This document shows, one piece after another, positions 1 to 8,903 of a stretch of 11,760 bases of DNA; within the stretch, counting starts at the first letter, position 1; every line of letters starts with the position of its first letter. The translations under genes and the position numbers were made by a program. Source of the stretch: Halothiobacillaceae bacterium (GTDB lineage: Bacteria; Pseudomonadota; Gammaproteobacteria; Halothiobacillales; Halothiobacillaceae); contig DRZW01000063.1 of NCBI GenBank assembly GCA_011380105.1, positions 1-11,760 on the forward strand, in the 5' to 3' direction. The notes below the pieces were generated by a model. It did no database searches. It was not told where the DNA came from and saw nothing but the letters and a program-made list of their open reading frames with translations.

Positions 1-45
1 AGTCAAGGGCGCAACGCTCAGCTTAATATGTCGATAGCGTTTTAA
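1..45 (+). CDS. C-terminal end of a probable outer-membrane beta-barrel protein (partial)
   Basis: Frame 1 is open from the window edge to a TAA at 43-45 and encodes SQGRNAQLNMSIAF. The last residue is Phe, and hydrophobic residues fall at alternate positions before it (L, M, I, F). This is the C-terminal beta-signal that the BAM complex recognises in Gram-negative outer-membrane barrels such as TonB-dependent receptors and porins. The intrinsic terminator at 69-100 starts 24 bases after the stop, as expected for a gene end. Only 14 residues are visible, so the family cannot be decided. The call is an inference from the terminal pattern and the terminator; a chance open frame of this length is possible. 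Confidence 0.5.
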   Translation, partial: SQGRNAQLNMSIAF

Positions 46-68
46 TCTGTCCTAATCCTCAAGACTAA

Positions 69-100
69 AAAAACCCCGGTAAATGTAAACCGGGGTTTTT
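69..100. terminator. Strong bidirectional intrinsic terminator
   Basis: A perfect 12-bp stem, AAAAACCCCGGT (69-80) with ACCGGGGTTTTT (89-100), encloses an 8-base loop. The A tract and T tract flank a GC-rich core, so it can end transcription on both strands. On the plus strand it would end the gene that stops at 45. Confidence 0.85.
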
Positions 101-245
101 ATATTGTGGCGAAAATTTACTTAGTCGGCTCCGAAAAATTCGTAACCCACTGACTTTTCTTGGTAATACGGTGGATTTAGCCTTGATAAATTGCAAGAAA
201 ATACAATCATCAGGGCTGTTTCCTTGCAAAAACGAACGATTTCCC
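101..245. other. Intergenic stretch before the transposase remnant
   Basis: No gene is supported here. The only structure seen is a short inverted repeat, TTGCAAG (191-197) with CTTGCAA (223-229), lying just before the presumed transposase start at 246. It might be part of the left end of the decayed insertion sequence, but no matching terminal repeat was found on the right side, so the element boundary remains undefined. Confidence 0.3.
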
Positions 246-809
246 ATGGCTAGAATTCAGCAAGCACCCGCTGACGATCCGGCACGTAGCTGAGAACAAG
301 ATCTGTTCCGCTCTCGGCTGGACGAAATGATCGATATGAGTCATCCACCGGTCCGGGTGGGTGAGGCGATGCCTTGGCAGACGCGGTCGGCAAGTCGCTG
401 CCGGCCGTCGTCCCTTGCCGGCTCGTCTGATGCTCGGGTTGTTGTGCTTTAGTGCGCCTACGACCTGTCCAACGAGGCGGTCGTCCAGCGCTGGATGGAA
501 AACCCTTACTGGCAGTACTTTTGCGGCGAGGTGTTCTTCCAGACTCGCCTGCTTTGCGATCCGTCCTTGCTGACACGCTACCGCAAGCGTCTCGGCGGGG
601 CTGGAGTCGAGGAGCTGTTGGCGCAGACCGTCTCGGCGGTCAAAGACCTCAAGGGCCAACTCACTGATTCTCTGAAGATGGTTCTGGCGGCCGCTGGCTA
701 CAACCTGCTCTGGCCGATCTATTCTTACGCCCGACTCCGGGGCGGCCAGCTGCGGATATCGCTGCTATTGGGGCTGATCGACCCCTTGCTGGGCCAGTCA
801 GCCACCTAA
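246..809 (+). pseudogene. Decayed IS5-family transposase
   Basis: Fragments of one transposase can be read in shifting frames. From ATG 246 the frame gives MARIQQAPADDPARS, a TGA stop, then EQDLFRSRLDEMIDMSHPP, which resembles the N-terminus of IS5-type transposases. The next piece, GRRPLPARLMLGLL, is in another frame (about 396-450). The first frame then resumes with AYDLSNEAVVQRWMENPYWQ and a typical FFQ...RLLCDPSLLTRYRKR stretch (456-620). At about 640-660 the text jumps to LKGQLTDSLKMVLAAAGYN, a motif normally near the C-terminus, so the catalytic DDE core is deleted. The tail to the TAA at 807-809 is off-frame. The remnant looks more GC-rich than its flanks. Family recognition is from memory of conserved blocks; the exact subgroup is uncertain. 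Confidence 0.75.
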
Positions 810-1015
810 AGTCACCACCCGTTTCAGCTAGCCAATTGACGGAGTATCGATTTCGAGAGGATTATTCAGGGTCGACTAAATAACGTTGGCATTGATAGAG
901 CTAATTACAGTAAATTGATTGCTAAGCTTGGCGGCAAACGCCTTTAGCTGTAATTAAAATTTCACAAAACGGGCGTTATTTCGTCTGTTGAAAGCGGTTC
1001 GGGTACGGTGGGTGA
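810..1015. other. Intergenic region between transposase remnant and lipoprotein gene
   Basis: No open frame here looks coding. It holds the nested inverted repeat at 878-981 and must contain the promoter of the lipoprotein gene starting at 1016, although no convincing -35/-10 pair was found. Confidence 0.5.
878..981. repeat. Three-level nested inverted repeat
   Basis: Outer arms AAATAACG (878-885) and CGTTATTT (974-981) are perfect complements. Inside them TAATTACAG (902-910) pairs with CTGTAATTA (948-956). At the centre GCTAA (921-925) pairs with TTAGC (944-948, sharing C948 with the middle arm) and GGCG (930-933) with CGCC (939-942) around a GCAAA loop. The long unpaired spacers between levels argue against a simple terminator. 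It could be the relic of a small palindromic mobile element or a folded regulatory leader; its function is unknown. Confidence 0.45.
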
Positions 1016-1638
1016 ATGTATACAAACAATGTCGGTAAAACGCTGACCGGTTTAGTGTTGGCCTTGTTTTTAGCAGGATGCGCTAGCTACCCGCTGGGTA
1101 TTGATAAAGACACTTGGATGGCCATGAGTGTAGAGCAACGTCTTGTTGCACTGGAAAAACAGGCGAATTAGACCGTGAACGAGCCGAAATGCGCGCCGCT
1201 GAGGCCCGTGCCCGTGAGGCTGAGGCGGTTTATGAAGCGCAATTATTAGCTAAACGGCGCGCACAGGCGGGTTATGGCGAGCGTGTCCAGTGTATTATCG
1301 TTTCCGGTGAATTGCGTGTCGGCTCATCCTGGCGGGAGATTGAACCCACCGGCTTTGATGTGGTGATCGACATGCCGGTGTCGTTTGGCATTCAGGCTTA
1401 TCATGGTGATCGTATACGTTATAGCGAGACTGGCGTGGCGGCGTTTGACGGTATCGCTGTCAGCATTTGTCACTCAGAACACGACCGCCTCGGTGATGAT
1501 TATTGCGCTCGGGTGCTGGGAACGCAGGCAGATTTTCGTCGTGGTTTGCGCCAGGCATTTGCCGCAAAGCGTTTTTTGAGAGGTGAATTGCGCTGCTCGC
1601 TAGTGGAACCTCAGGATAGGCGACGGCTGGGTTATTAA
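1016..1638 (+). pseudogene. Small lipoprotein of unknown function, interrupted by a frameshift
   Basis: ATG 1016 opens a lipoprotein signal peptide: a short polar N-terminus with Lys8, a hydrophobic core, then the lipobox LAGC with the lipidated Cys at residue 22. Ala and Ser follow the Cys, with no Asp at +2, so outer-membrane sorting is expected. The frame reads SYPLGIDKDTW... and ends at a TAG (1169-1171) after EKQAN. The next frame continues the same protein as ELDRERAEMRAAEARAREAE, an Ala/Glu/Arg-rich probable coiled helix, then a small domain with paired cysteines up to TAA 1638. Restoring one G near 1165 (GCGAA to GCGGAA) joins both halves as EKQAELDRE, about 207 residues. The gene is therefore either truncated to 51 residues or carries a sequencing error. 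No characterised function is recognised. Confidence 0.7.
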
Positions 1639-1696
1639 GCTGCATCAATGGGGCGTTGTGCGCATTTCAAATTCAATCAAACCCCAACGCAGTTTG

Positions 1697-1718
1697 CTTG
1701 CACCCCCGTGGGTGCGAG
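1697..1718. terminator. Hairpin between convergent genes, possible terminator
   Basis: CTTGCACCC (1697-1705) pairs with GGGTGCGAG (1710-1718), nine pairs including one T-G wobble, around a CCGT loop. It lies between the convergent ends of the lipoprotein gene (1638) and prmA (1785). There is no long T tract on either strand, only GGTTT on the plus strand, so termination is plausible but not certain. Confidence 0.4.
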
Positions 1719-1784
1719 GGTTTCCTGCGCGCATGTGCAATTAGTTAGGTCGCCCAGATTAACCTAAGCTCCTGCTGCGATATG

Positions 1785-2690
1785 TTAGGTAGGCTTAAAT
1801 CCGCTAATCAAAGCCCAGTCGTTTAGATACTCAAAGGCTTCAATCTGGCAGCCTGCGGCGCACCAGGCAGCTGCCACGGCTTCGGCTTGTTCCCGGAGCA
1901 CGCCGGATAGGGCAAAGCGGGCGCCGGGTTTTAATTGTGCGGTCAGTTGTTCTGCCAGTTCAATCAGTATCGGGGCGAGGATATTGGCAACCAAGCCATC
2001 ATAAAGCTGTTTCGGTGTCTGTTCAGGTAAAAAGCAGGTCAGCTTTTGTTCATCGAGGCTATTTAGGCCCGCGTTATTTCGTGTTGCCTTGAGCGCTTGG
2101 GGGTCAATATCCACTCCGGTTGCTTTCTGTGCACCGAATTTTAAAGCGGCGATGGCCAGTACGCCAGAGCCGCAGCCATAGTCCAGCCAGTGTTGTCCGG
2201 GTTGGGTATGGTCTTCCAGCCACTGTAAACACAGCCGGGTCGTTTCGTGTTTGCCGGTGCCGAATGCCAGACCAGGGTCGATGCGGATGGCAATGTCATC
2301 GTGCCCAAAGCCAGCCGGGGTTTCTTCCCAAGCCGGTATTACCCAACTGCGCTGGCCGAGTTTTTCGGCACTAAAATCAGCTTGGGTTTTACGCACCCAG
2401 TCTTCGTCTTCCAGATAGTTGTGACCTAATTTCTCTAGCCAGGCTGGTTCTAAGTCCGGAGAAAGACGAGCAAACAGGGTATCGGGGCTAATATCGGCGG
2501 TAAACAGACCGGTAACTCGGGTTAGATCCCAGAGTGGTTTCTCACCGGGGCGGGGTTCGAGTACGGGTTGATCCCCCAGCTCGGTCATGGTGACCGATAG
2601 GGCGCCGGCCTTCTCGAGGGCTGCCTCGCAGCGCGGGGCTGCAGCAGCGGGCACGTCCAGCCACAGTTGCTGCCAAGTCGGCTGGCTCAT
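1785..2690 (-). CDS. prmA: Ribosomal protein L11 methyltransferase PrmA
   Basis: PrmA trimethylates amino groups of ribosomal protein L11 using S-adenosylmethionine, in the cytoplasm. The 301-residue product has the family layout: an N-terminal substrate-recognition domain (about 1-110), then a class I methyltransferase fold with GTGKHETT (144-151), the SAM-binding LDYGCGSG (169-176), the acidic strand end GVDIDP (192-197) and VANILAP (234-240), where the Asn is part of the conserved active-site motif. Length agrees with the roughly 293 residues of the E. coli enzyme. Its ATG directly follows the TAA of accC (TAAATG, no gap) and no clear Shine-Dalgarno precedes it, so translation is probably coupled to accC. 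It is the last gene of the aroQ-accB-accC-prmA block. Confidence 0.95.
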   Translation of the reverse strand: MSQPTWQQLWLDVPAAAAPRCEAALEKAGALSVTMTELGDQPVLEPRPGEKPLWDLTRVTGLFTADISPDTLFARLSPDLEPAWLEKLGHNYLEDEDWVRKTQADFSAEKLGQRSWVIPAWEETPAGFGHDDIAIRIDPGLAFGTGKHETTRLCLQWLEDHTQPGQHWLDYGCGSGVLAIAALKFGAQKATGVDIDPQALKATRNNAGLNSLDEQKLTCFLPEQTPKQLYDGLVANILAPILIELAEQLTAQLKPGARFALSGVLREQAEAVAAAWCAAGCQIEAFEYLNDWALISGFKPT

Positions 2691-4034
2691 TTATGTAAGG
2701 CCCAGGCGCTTGTGCAGGAAGTGAATATCCACGCAGCCGTTCATAAATCCTTGATCCTGCATTAAATCTAGTTGGAGTGGAATGTTGGTTTTAATGCCTT
2801 CAATGGCCATTTCTTCCAGTGCGCCGCGCATACGGCGAATAGCTGCCTCTCGATTGCCTGCGTGGGTAATCAATTTTCCGATCATAGAATCATAGTAGGG
2901 CGGCACGACATAGCCGTTATACAGGTGCGAGTCAACCCGCACGCCCAGCCCGCCAGGGAAGTGCACACTGGTGACCTTGCCGGGGCTGGGGACAAAGGTG
3001 ACTGGGTCCTCGGCGTTAATGCGACATTCGACGGCATGGCCGCGAAACTCAATATCATCTTGGGTTAAAGTCAGCGGTTCGCCGGCGGCGATCCGCAATT
3101 GTTCTTTAACCAGATCAATGCCGGTAATCATTTCGGTCACCGGATGTTCGACCTGTAGCCGGGTGTTCATTTCAATGAAGTAAAAATTCCCATTCTCGTA
3201 TAGGAATTCGAAGGTGCCGACACCACGATAATTCATCCGTTTGCAGGCAGCCACGCAGACTGCACCGATTTCGTCGCGCTGTTGCTGCGTAATGCCAGGA
3301 GCCGGTGCCTCTTCAATGATCTTCTGGTGGCGTCGCTGCATGGAGCAGTCACGCTCACCTAAGTGAATGGCATTACCTTGCCCGTCTGAAATGACTTGGA
3401 TTTCAATATGCCGAGGTTTTTCGAGGTACTTTTCCATGTACACCTCGGCGTTACCGAAGGCGGCTTTGGCCTCGGTTTGTGTCATCTCGATGGCATGCGC
3501 CAGATGAGCTTCGGTGTGCACCACTCGCATCCCACGGCCACCACCGCCACCGGAGGCTTTAATAATCACCGGGTAGCCAATCTCAGCGGCTAGGCGCTTG
3601 TTTTCTTCAGGGTCATTACCCAAGGCGCCCTCCGAGCCGGGTACGCAAGGCACTTTAGCCTCGCGCATGACTTCTTTGGCGGTGACTTTATCGCCCATCA
3701 TGCGGATGGACTCGGCGGTGGGACCAACGAAGATAAAACCGGAATGTTCTACCCGTTCGGCGAAATCGGCATTTTCGGATAAAAAGCCATAACCCGGGTG
3801 GATGGCTGAGGCATCGGTTAGCTCGGCGGCAGAGATAATAGCCGGAATATTCAGATAGGACTCGTTGGAACGCGGCCCGCCAATGCAGACTGATTCATCA
3901 GCTAGGCGGACGTGTTTTAGCTCCCGGTCAGCTGTGGAATGCACCGCTACTGTGCCGATATCCAGTTCGCGACAGGCGCGCAGAATCCGTAGCGCAATTT
4001 CGCCACGGTTGGCGATCAAAACCTTATTGAGCAT
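2691..4034 (-). CDS. accC: Acetyl-CoA carboxylase, biotin carboxylase subunit
   Basis: AccC carboxylates the biotin on AccB with ATP and bicarbonate, the first half-reaction of malonyl-CoA synthesis for fatty acids. The product has 447 residues (E. coli 449) and keeps the E. coli residue numbering: Lys116, Lys159, the glycine-rich ATP loop at 162-166, His209, Lys238, Glu276, Glu288, Asn290, Arg292, Gln294 and Glu296 ([11 protein letters not shown]). All catalytic and nucleotide-binding residues are present. I chose ATG at 4034 rather than an in-frame TTG at 4037, because AAGGGAG lies six bases before the ATG, too close for the TTG. It follows accB after about 90 bases that hold a small hairpin (4054-4069). 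Confidence 0.97.
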   Translation of the reverse strand: MLNKVLIANRGEIALRILRACRELDIGTVAVHSTADRELKHVRLADESVCIGGPRSNESYLNIPAIISAAELTDASAIHPGYGFLSENADFAERVEHSGFIFVGPTAESIRMMGDKVTAKEVMREAKVPCVPGSEGALGNDPEENKRLAAEIGYPVIIKASGGGGGRGMRVVHTEAHLAHAIEMTQTEAKAAFGNAEVYMEKYLEKPRHIEIQVISDGQGNAIHLGERDCSMQRRHQKIIEEAPAPGITQQQRDEIGAVCVAACKRMNYRGVGTFEFLYENGNFYFIEMNTRLQVEHPVTEMITGIDLVKEQLRIAAGEPLTLTQDDIEFRGHAVECRINAEDPVTFVPSPGKVTSVHFPGGLGVRVDSHLYNGYVVPPYYDSMIGKLITHAGNREAAIRRMRGALEEMAIEGIKTNIPLQLDLMQDQGFMNGCVDIHFLHKRLGLT

Positions 4035-4053
4035 CAAAGACTCCCTTAACGAT

Positions 4054-4069
4054 ACCTGATTATTCAGGT
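4054..4069 (-). promoter_or_regulatory. Short perfect hairpin between accB and accC
   Basis: ACCTGA (4054-4059) and TCAGGT (4064-4069) form a 6-bp stem with a 4-base loop. It lies in the accB-accC spacer, just upstream of the accC ribosome-binding site. It might protect mRNA or tune accC translation relative to accB. There is no T tract, so a terminator is unlikely. Confidence 0.35.
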
Positions 4070-4126
4070 GGCTTTCAGATCAGATTCCAGGCGCATAAAA
4101 ATAAGTAGACCCGGTATTGGGCTGGG

Positions 4127-4582
4127 TTATTCGATGATAAACATCGGCTGACCGAATTCGACCGGTTGGCCATTTTCGACCAGGATGGCTTTAATCGTGC
4201 CACTGATCTCAGCTTCAATTTGGTTAAACATTTTCATCGCCTCGATAATGCATAAGGTATCACCGGGTTTGACTTCGCTGCCCACATCGACAAATGGGCT
4301 GGCGGTGGGTGAGGGCGAGCGATAAAACGTGCCCACCATCGGTGCGATGATTTCCTGCCCGCTAGGCTTGGATTCGACCGGGGTGCCGCCCTCTGTTGTA
4401 GTCGGGGCAGGCTGCTGATCGACAGGCGCTGGTTGTGTTGCTGGTTGCATGGGCTGTAGTGCCGCGCTGGCGGGCACGTTGCGTGAGATGCGAACGGATT
4501 CCTCGCCCTCGTGGATCTCAATTTCGGCAACACCGGAGTCTTCCAGCAGTTCGATTAATTTTTTTACTTTGCGAATATCCAT
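4127..4582 (-). CDS. accB: Acetyl-CoA carboxylase, biotin carboxyl carrier protein
   Basis: AccB carries the covalently bound biotin that shuttles CO2 from AccC to the carboxyltransferase AccA/AccD. The 151-residue protein (E. coli 156) has the conserved N-terminal helix ([17 protein letters not shown]), a Pro/Ala/Gln-rich flexible linker at about 36-75, and a C-terminal biotinyl domain from about 78. Lys117 within EAMKM is the biotinylation site for BirA. The stretch [18 protein letters not shown] (80-97) contains the 'thumb' loop typical of bacterial acetyl-CoA carboxylase carriers. It starts 24 bases after the aroQ stop and precedes accC, the usual accBC order. No strong Shine-Dalgarno is seen; GAGA nine bases upstream is the best candidate. 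Confidence 0.97.
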   Translation of the reverse strand: MDIRKVKKLIELLEDSGVAEIEIHEGEESVRISRNVPASAALQPMQPATQPAPVDQQPAPTTTEGGTPVESKPSGQEIIAPMVGTFYRSPSPTASPFVDVGSEVKPGDTLCIIEAMKMFNQIEAEISGTIKAILVENGQPVEFGQPMFIIE

Positions 4583-4606
4583 GTCAGATTCTCGGTAAGA
4601 ATTAGG

Positions 4607-5092
4607 TTAATGTTCTTCGGGCTTGGCATGGCCGAGCAGTAAATGCTCGCGCCGGTGGCCTAACTGTTCGGTCAACCCCAGCAATGCCAATTCGTAGCCG
4701 AAAACACCCATGCCGACAATACTGCCGCTGGCAAGATCAGAAATGTAGGAATGGGCGCGGAACGGCTCGCGGGCATATACATTTGAGATATGCACTTCAA
4801 TAAAGGGGATATCGCTTGCGGCCAGTGCATCACGGATGGCCACACTGGTGTGCGTAAAAGCAGCGGGGTTAATGATCAAACCGGCGGTGTCGTCATCGGT
4901 GCATTGATGAATGCAGTCGATAATCTGGCCTTCATGATTGCTCTGATAATGATTGAGCGTGATGTCAAGTCTTTCCGCAAGCTGATCGAGTCTCTTGGTT
5001 AAGTCGGCCAGCGTCGTGTGGCCGTAATTTTCCGGTTCACGCTGGCCGAGACGATTTAAATTCGGGCCGTGGATGATTTGAATTTTCAGCAT
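4607..5092 (-). CDS. aroQ: Type II 3-dehydroquinate dehydratase
   Basis: AroQ dehydrates 3-dehydroquinate to 3-dehydroshikimate in aromatic amino acid synthesis. It is the small dodecameric type II enzyme, unrelated in fold to AroD. The 161-residue product starts with the family signature [14 protein letters not shown]. Expected active-site residues are all present: Arg18 and Tyr23 (GQREPENYG), Asn75 and His81 ([10 protein letters not shown]), His101 (EVHISN) and Arg112 (REPFRAHSY). The C-terminal tail after about 140 (His/Arg/Glu-rich) is slightly longer than in many relatives. It heads the aroQ-accB-accC-prmA block, a common gammaproteobacterial arrangement. The 164-base gap to dsbD with a likely terminator suggests its own promoter, which I could not place. 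Confidence 0.96.
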   Translation of the reverse strand: MLKIQIIHGPNLNRLGQREPENYGHTTLADLTKRLDQLAERLDITLNHYQSNHEGQIIDCIHQCTDDDTAGLIINPAAFTHTSVAIRDALAASDIPFIEVHISNVYAREPFRAHSYISDLASGSIVGMGVFGYELALLGLTEQLGHRREHLLLGHAKPEEH

Positions 5093-5125
5093 GCAACTAC
5101 CGCGTCAGGATGATTTTTGCCAGAA

Positions 5126-5156
5126 GAAAAAGCACGATCTGCTTAAACAAGCGTGC
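5126..5156 (-). terminator. Probable terminator downstream of dsbD
   Basis: On the minus strand GCAC (5156-5153) pairs with GTGC (5135-5132), and inside it GCTT (5152-5149) pairs with AAGC (5144-5141) around a GTTT loop, with a five-base bulge at 5140-5136. The strand then runs into TTTTT (5131-5127). This fits an imperfect intrinsic terminator ending the cutA-dsbD transcript before aroQ. The copies of CGATCTGC at 5135-5142 and 5156-5163 overlap it, so a regulatory role is an alternative. Confidence 0.5.
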
Positions 5157-5256
5157 GATCTGCAACCAAATGCGGGTATTTTGCCGGTATCAGGTCTAAA
5201 TGTCCAAAAAAAAACCATAACATGAGCGTAATGCGCTGCTCCTGCCTTAATGGTAT

Positions 5257-7591
<2,335 letters not shown>

Positions 7592-7627
7592 AATATAGTC
7601 AGTGGTTGGTGGCAAAAGATAAGGGGG

Positions 7628-7957
7628 TTAGGCTGTTTGTTCACGCGCCCATCGCGCGTAAGCCTTGCTGCTATCAGGGCTAAATAGCAGAATTTCCGGG
7701 CAATCGTAAGGATGTATGCGCTCGAGAGTTTGCAGCAGTTCAGGGGTTTTTTCGGGCACTGTTTTTAGAAATAACTGATATTCAGTTTCATGCTGGCGTG
7801 AACCCTGCCAGTTAAAATGCGACTCAATTGCAGCGGAAATACTGCCACAGGCAATTAGGCGTTTTTCCAGCAACGCGCCGATTAGCGTTCGTGCTTGTTG
7901 TTGATCATCTACGGTGCTGACAATCAGGTTAAGCTTCTCGGTGCTTTGATCAACCAT
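7628..7957 (-). CDS. cutA: Divalent-cation tolerance protein CutA
   Basis: CutA is a small trimeric cytoplasmic protein linked to copper and divalent-metal tolerance in E. coli; its molecular role is still unclear. The 109-residue product shows the family blocks LIVSTVDD at the start, KRLIACGSI (32-40), HFNWQG (47-52), ETEYQLFLKT (57-66) and IHPYDCPEIL (81-90). I chose ATG 7957 because AGGAG lies five bases upstream; an in-frame GTG at 7963 overlaps that same site. The stop is about 35 bases before the dsbD start, so the two are probably cotranscribed, as cutA-dsbD pairs are in Enterobacteria. A 10-bp palindrome (7981-7990) lies just upstream. Confidence 0.93.
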   Translation of the reverse strand: MVDQSTEKLNLIVSTVDDQQQARTLIGALLEKRLIACGSISAAIESHFNWQGSRQHETEYQLFLKTVPEKTPELLQTLERIHPYDCPEILLFSPDSSKAYARWAREQTA

Positions 7958-7980
7958 GTTCACTCCTGAAAAATTTCCTG

Positions 7981-7990
7981 ACCGATCGGT
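7981..7990. promoter_or_regulatory. Perfect 10-bp palindrome upstream of cutA
   Basis: ACCGATCGGT is self-complementary and lies 24 bases upstream of the cutA ATG, in the likely leader or promoter. It could be an operator for a dimeric regulator. No regulator is identified, and a 10-bp palindrome can occur by chance. Confidence 0.3.
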
Positions 7991-8149
7991 GGTAATGTCT
8001 CGCTGGTAGAATATCGACCGACTTTTTTAGTTCCGCAAAATTCGATTGAATCGGAATCGGTAGTCCCGCAGAATGGCCAATGCAGGAACTTGATAAAGGT
8101 TACGGTTGTCAGCGCGCCCAAGGCTACAAGCATTAGCTCAGTGCATACC

Positions 8150-8167
8150 TTTAGCCAATTGGTTAAA
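8150..8167. promoter_or_regulatory. 18-bp imperfect palindrome upstream of fxsA
   Basis: TTTAGCCAATTGGTTAAA matches its own complement except for one symmetric position pair. It ends 20 bases before the TTGACA element at 8188. AGCCAATT recurs at 8193-8200, exactly 40 bases after the copy inside the palindrome. The position fits an activator or repressor site for fxsA; the binding protein is unknown. Confidence 0.4.
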
Positions 8168-8187
8168 GCTAAGCATTATGAGGCTAA

Positions 8188-8215
8188 TTGACAGCCAATT
8201 TTGCGTGCAAATTAT
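8188..8215 (+). promoter_or_regulatory. Candidate sigma-70 promoter of fxsA
   Basis: A perfect -35 box TTGACA (8188-8193) is followed after 16 bases by AATTAT (8210-8215), a 4-of-6 match to the -10 box. This places the start of transcription about 35-40 bases before the fxsA ATG. The weak -10 keeps confidence low. Confidence 0.4.
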
Positions 8216-8258
8216 TTGCTTTATAACCCACAGATATCTAACGGATAATACATTATTT

Positions 8259-8753
8259 ATGCCTAAGGCTGCTGTATTTTTACTGCTTCTACCATTGCTG
8301 GAGCTATTTACCTTAATTGGCCTGGCCTCCGTGGTCGGTTTCTGGATTACCGTGTTGTGGATCTTTGCTACCGGTATCTGGGGTGCCTGGTTGATCAAAA
8401 TTGCCGGGCCTTCAGCGATTAACCGCGCCCGGCGTGAAGCTGCTAGCCAAGGGGGAACCGGACAGCTCGATGGCATGGGCCTGCTGGGCAACTGGTTCGG
8501 TGGTGTCATGCTGTTGATACCCGGGCTGCTTACCGACTTGCTCGGTTTGCTGATGGTTGTGCCCATATTACGTGATTTAACGATAGGCATCTGGCTGCGC
8601 AAACGCATCCAGGAAGCATTGGCCCAGCAGAAAGCAGGGCAGCAGGGTAGGGTCTATGAAGGTGAGGTGGTGCGCCGCTCGGATCAGGATAAAGCCCGGG
8701 TGATTGAGGCCGATTCAAAAGCCGATCATCAGCAAAATGACCGGCGAGATTGA
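8259..8753 (+). CDS. fxsA: FxsA family inner-membrane protein
   Basis: FxsA is an inner-membrane protein; in E. coli extra FxsA suppresses exclusion of phage T7 by the F plasmid, but its normal role is unknown. The 164-residue product has the expected hydrophobic N-terminal segments (MPKAAVFLLLLPLLELFTLIG and 27-45), a polar stretch with the conserved RR (58-59), and a further membrane region MLLIPGLLTDLLGLLMVVP around 84-102. The C-terminus is charged (YEGEVVRR... to RRD), like the acidic/basic tail of E. coli FxsA. I chose ATG 8259 because homology begins there; the open frame extends to a TTG at 8106 without family similarity. The Shine-Dalgarno is weak (GGA 13 bases upstream). The gene is divergent from cutA and convergent with the phn operon. 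Confidence 0.88.
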   Translation: MPKAAVFLLLLPLLELFTLIGLASVVGFWITVLWIFATGIWGAWLIKIAGPSAINRARREAASQGGTGQLDGMGLLGNWFGGVMLLIPGLLTDLLGLLMVVPILRDLTIGIWLRKRIQEALAQQKAGQQGRVYEGEVVRRSDQDKARVIEADSKADHQQNDRRD

Positions 8754-8903
8754 CGAATGGTTAAATCCCAGCAGCACCGCCGGAGAAACACAGTGGTCTG
8801 CAAGAAAACTTGAACCACATTTGGTCGCCATTATCATGGCACGGCAAGATTGGCTGAATACATCGGGTTATTCAGGATTTTCTCCAAATTTTAATGGACA
8901 GCC
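8754..8903. other. Spacer between convergent fxsA and phnE2
   Basis: A plus-strand frame ending at 8907 is open here but begins inside fxsA in another frame, has no ribosome-binding site and resembles nothing I know, so it is not called. The stretch contains the hairpin at 8793-8818. Confidence 0.5.
8793..8818. terminator. Hairpin between convergent genes, possible terminator
   Basis: GTGGT (8793-8797) pairs with ACCAC (8814-8818) and CAAG (8801-8804) with CTTG (8809-8812) around an AAAA loop, with a small internal bulge. It sits where both fxsA and the phn transcript should end. Neither strand has a clear T tract, so intrinsic termination is only possible. Confidence 0.35.

Larger units (their letters stand above)
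7958..8258. other. Divergent intergenic region cutA/fxsA
   Basis: This 301-base stretch has no convincing gene. The plus-strand frame that reaches into it from fxsA lacks a ribosome-binding site and family similarity. It must hold promoters for both divergent genes. Seen in it: the palindrome ACCGATCGGT (7981-7990), a weak minus-strand promoter-like pair for cutA (TTGCGG with GATATT, 17 apart), the near-perfect palindrome at 8150-8167, a second copy of AGCCAATT at 8193-8200, and a consensus -35 TTGACA at 8188-8193. Confidence 0.6.

Noticed and set aside
210..659. Long minus-strand open frames (210-659 and 250-576)
   Set aside because: They lie opposite the transposase remnant, have low-complexity Arg/Pro-rich content typical of antisense frames in GC-rich DNA, and match no known motif.
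249..831. GCTAG copies at 249-253 and 827-831 as a target-site duplication of the insertion sequence
   Set aside because: The left copy lies inside the presumed start of the transposase coding sequence, so it cannot flank the element.
878..981. Integron attC site
   Set aside because: The outer arms contain AAC and GTT but do not fit the consensus core sites, the inner arms do not match attC layout, and there is no integrase or cassette array.
1743..1790. TTAGGT / ACCTAA repeats downstream of prmA as an operator or terminator
   Set aside because: The arms are only six bases with a long spacer and no T tract, so chance is the simpler explanation.
8106..8258. N-terminal extension of FxsA from TTG 8106
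   Set aside because: The extra 51 residues have no family similarity, no ribosome-binding site, and would overlap the likely promoter.
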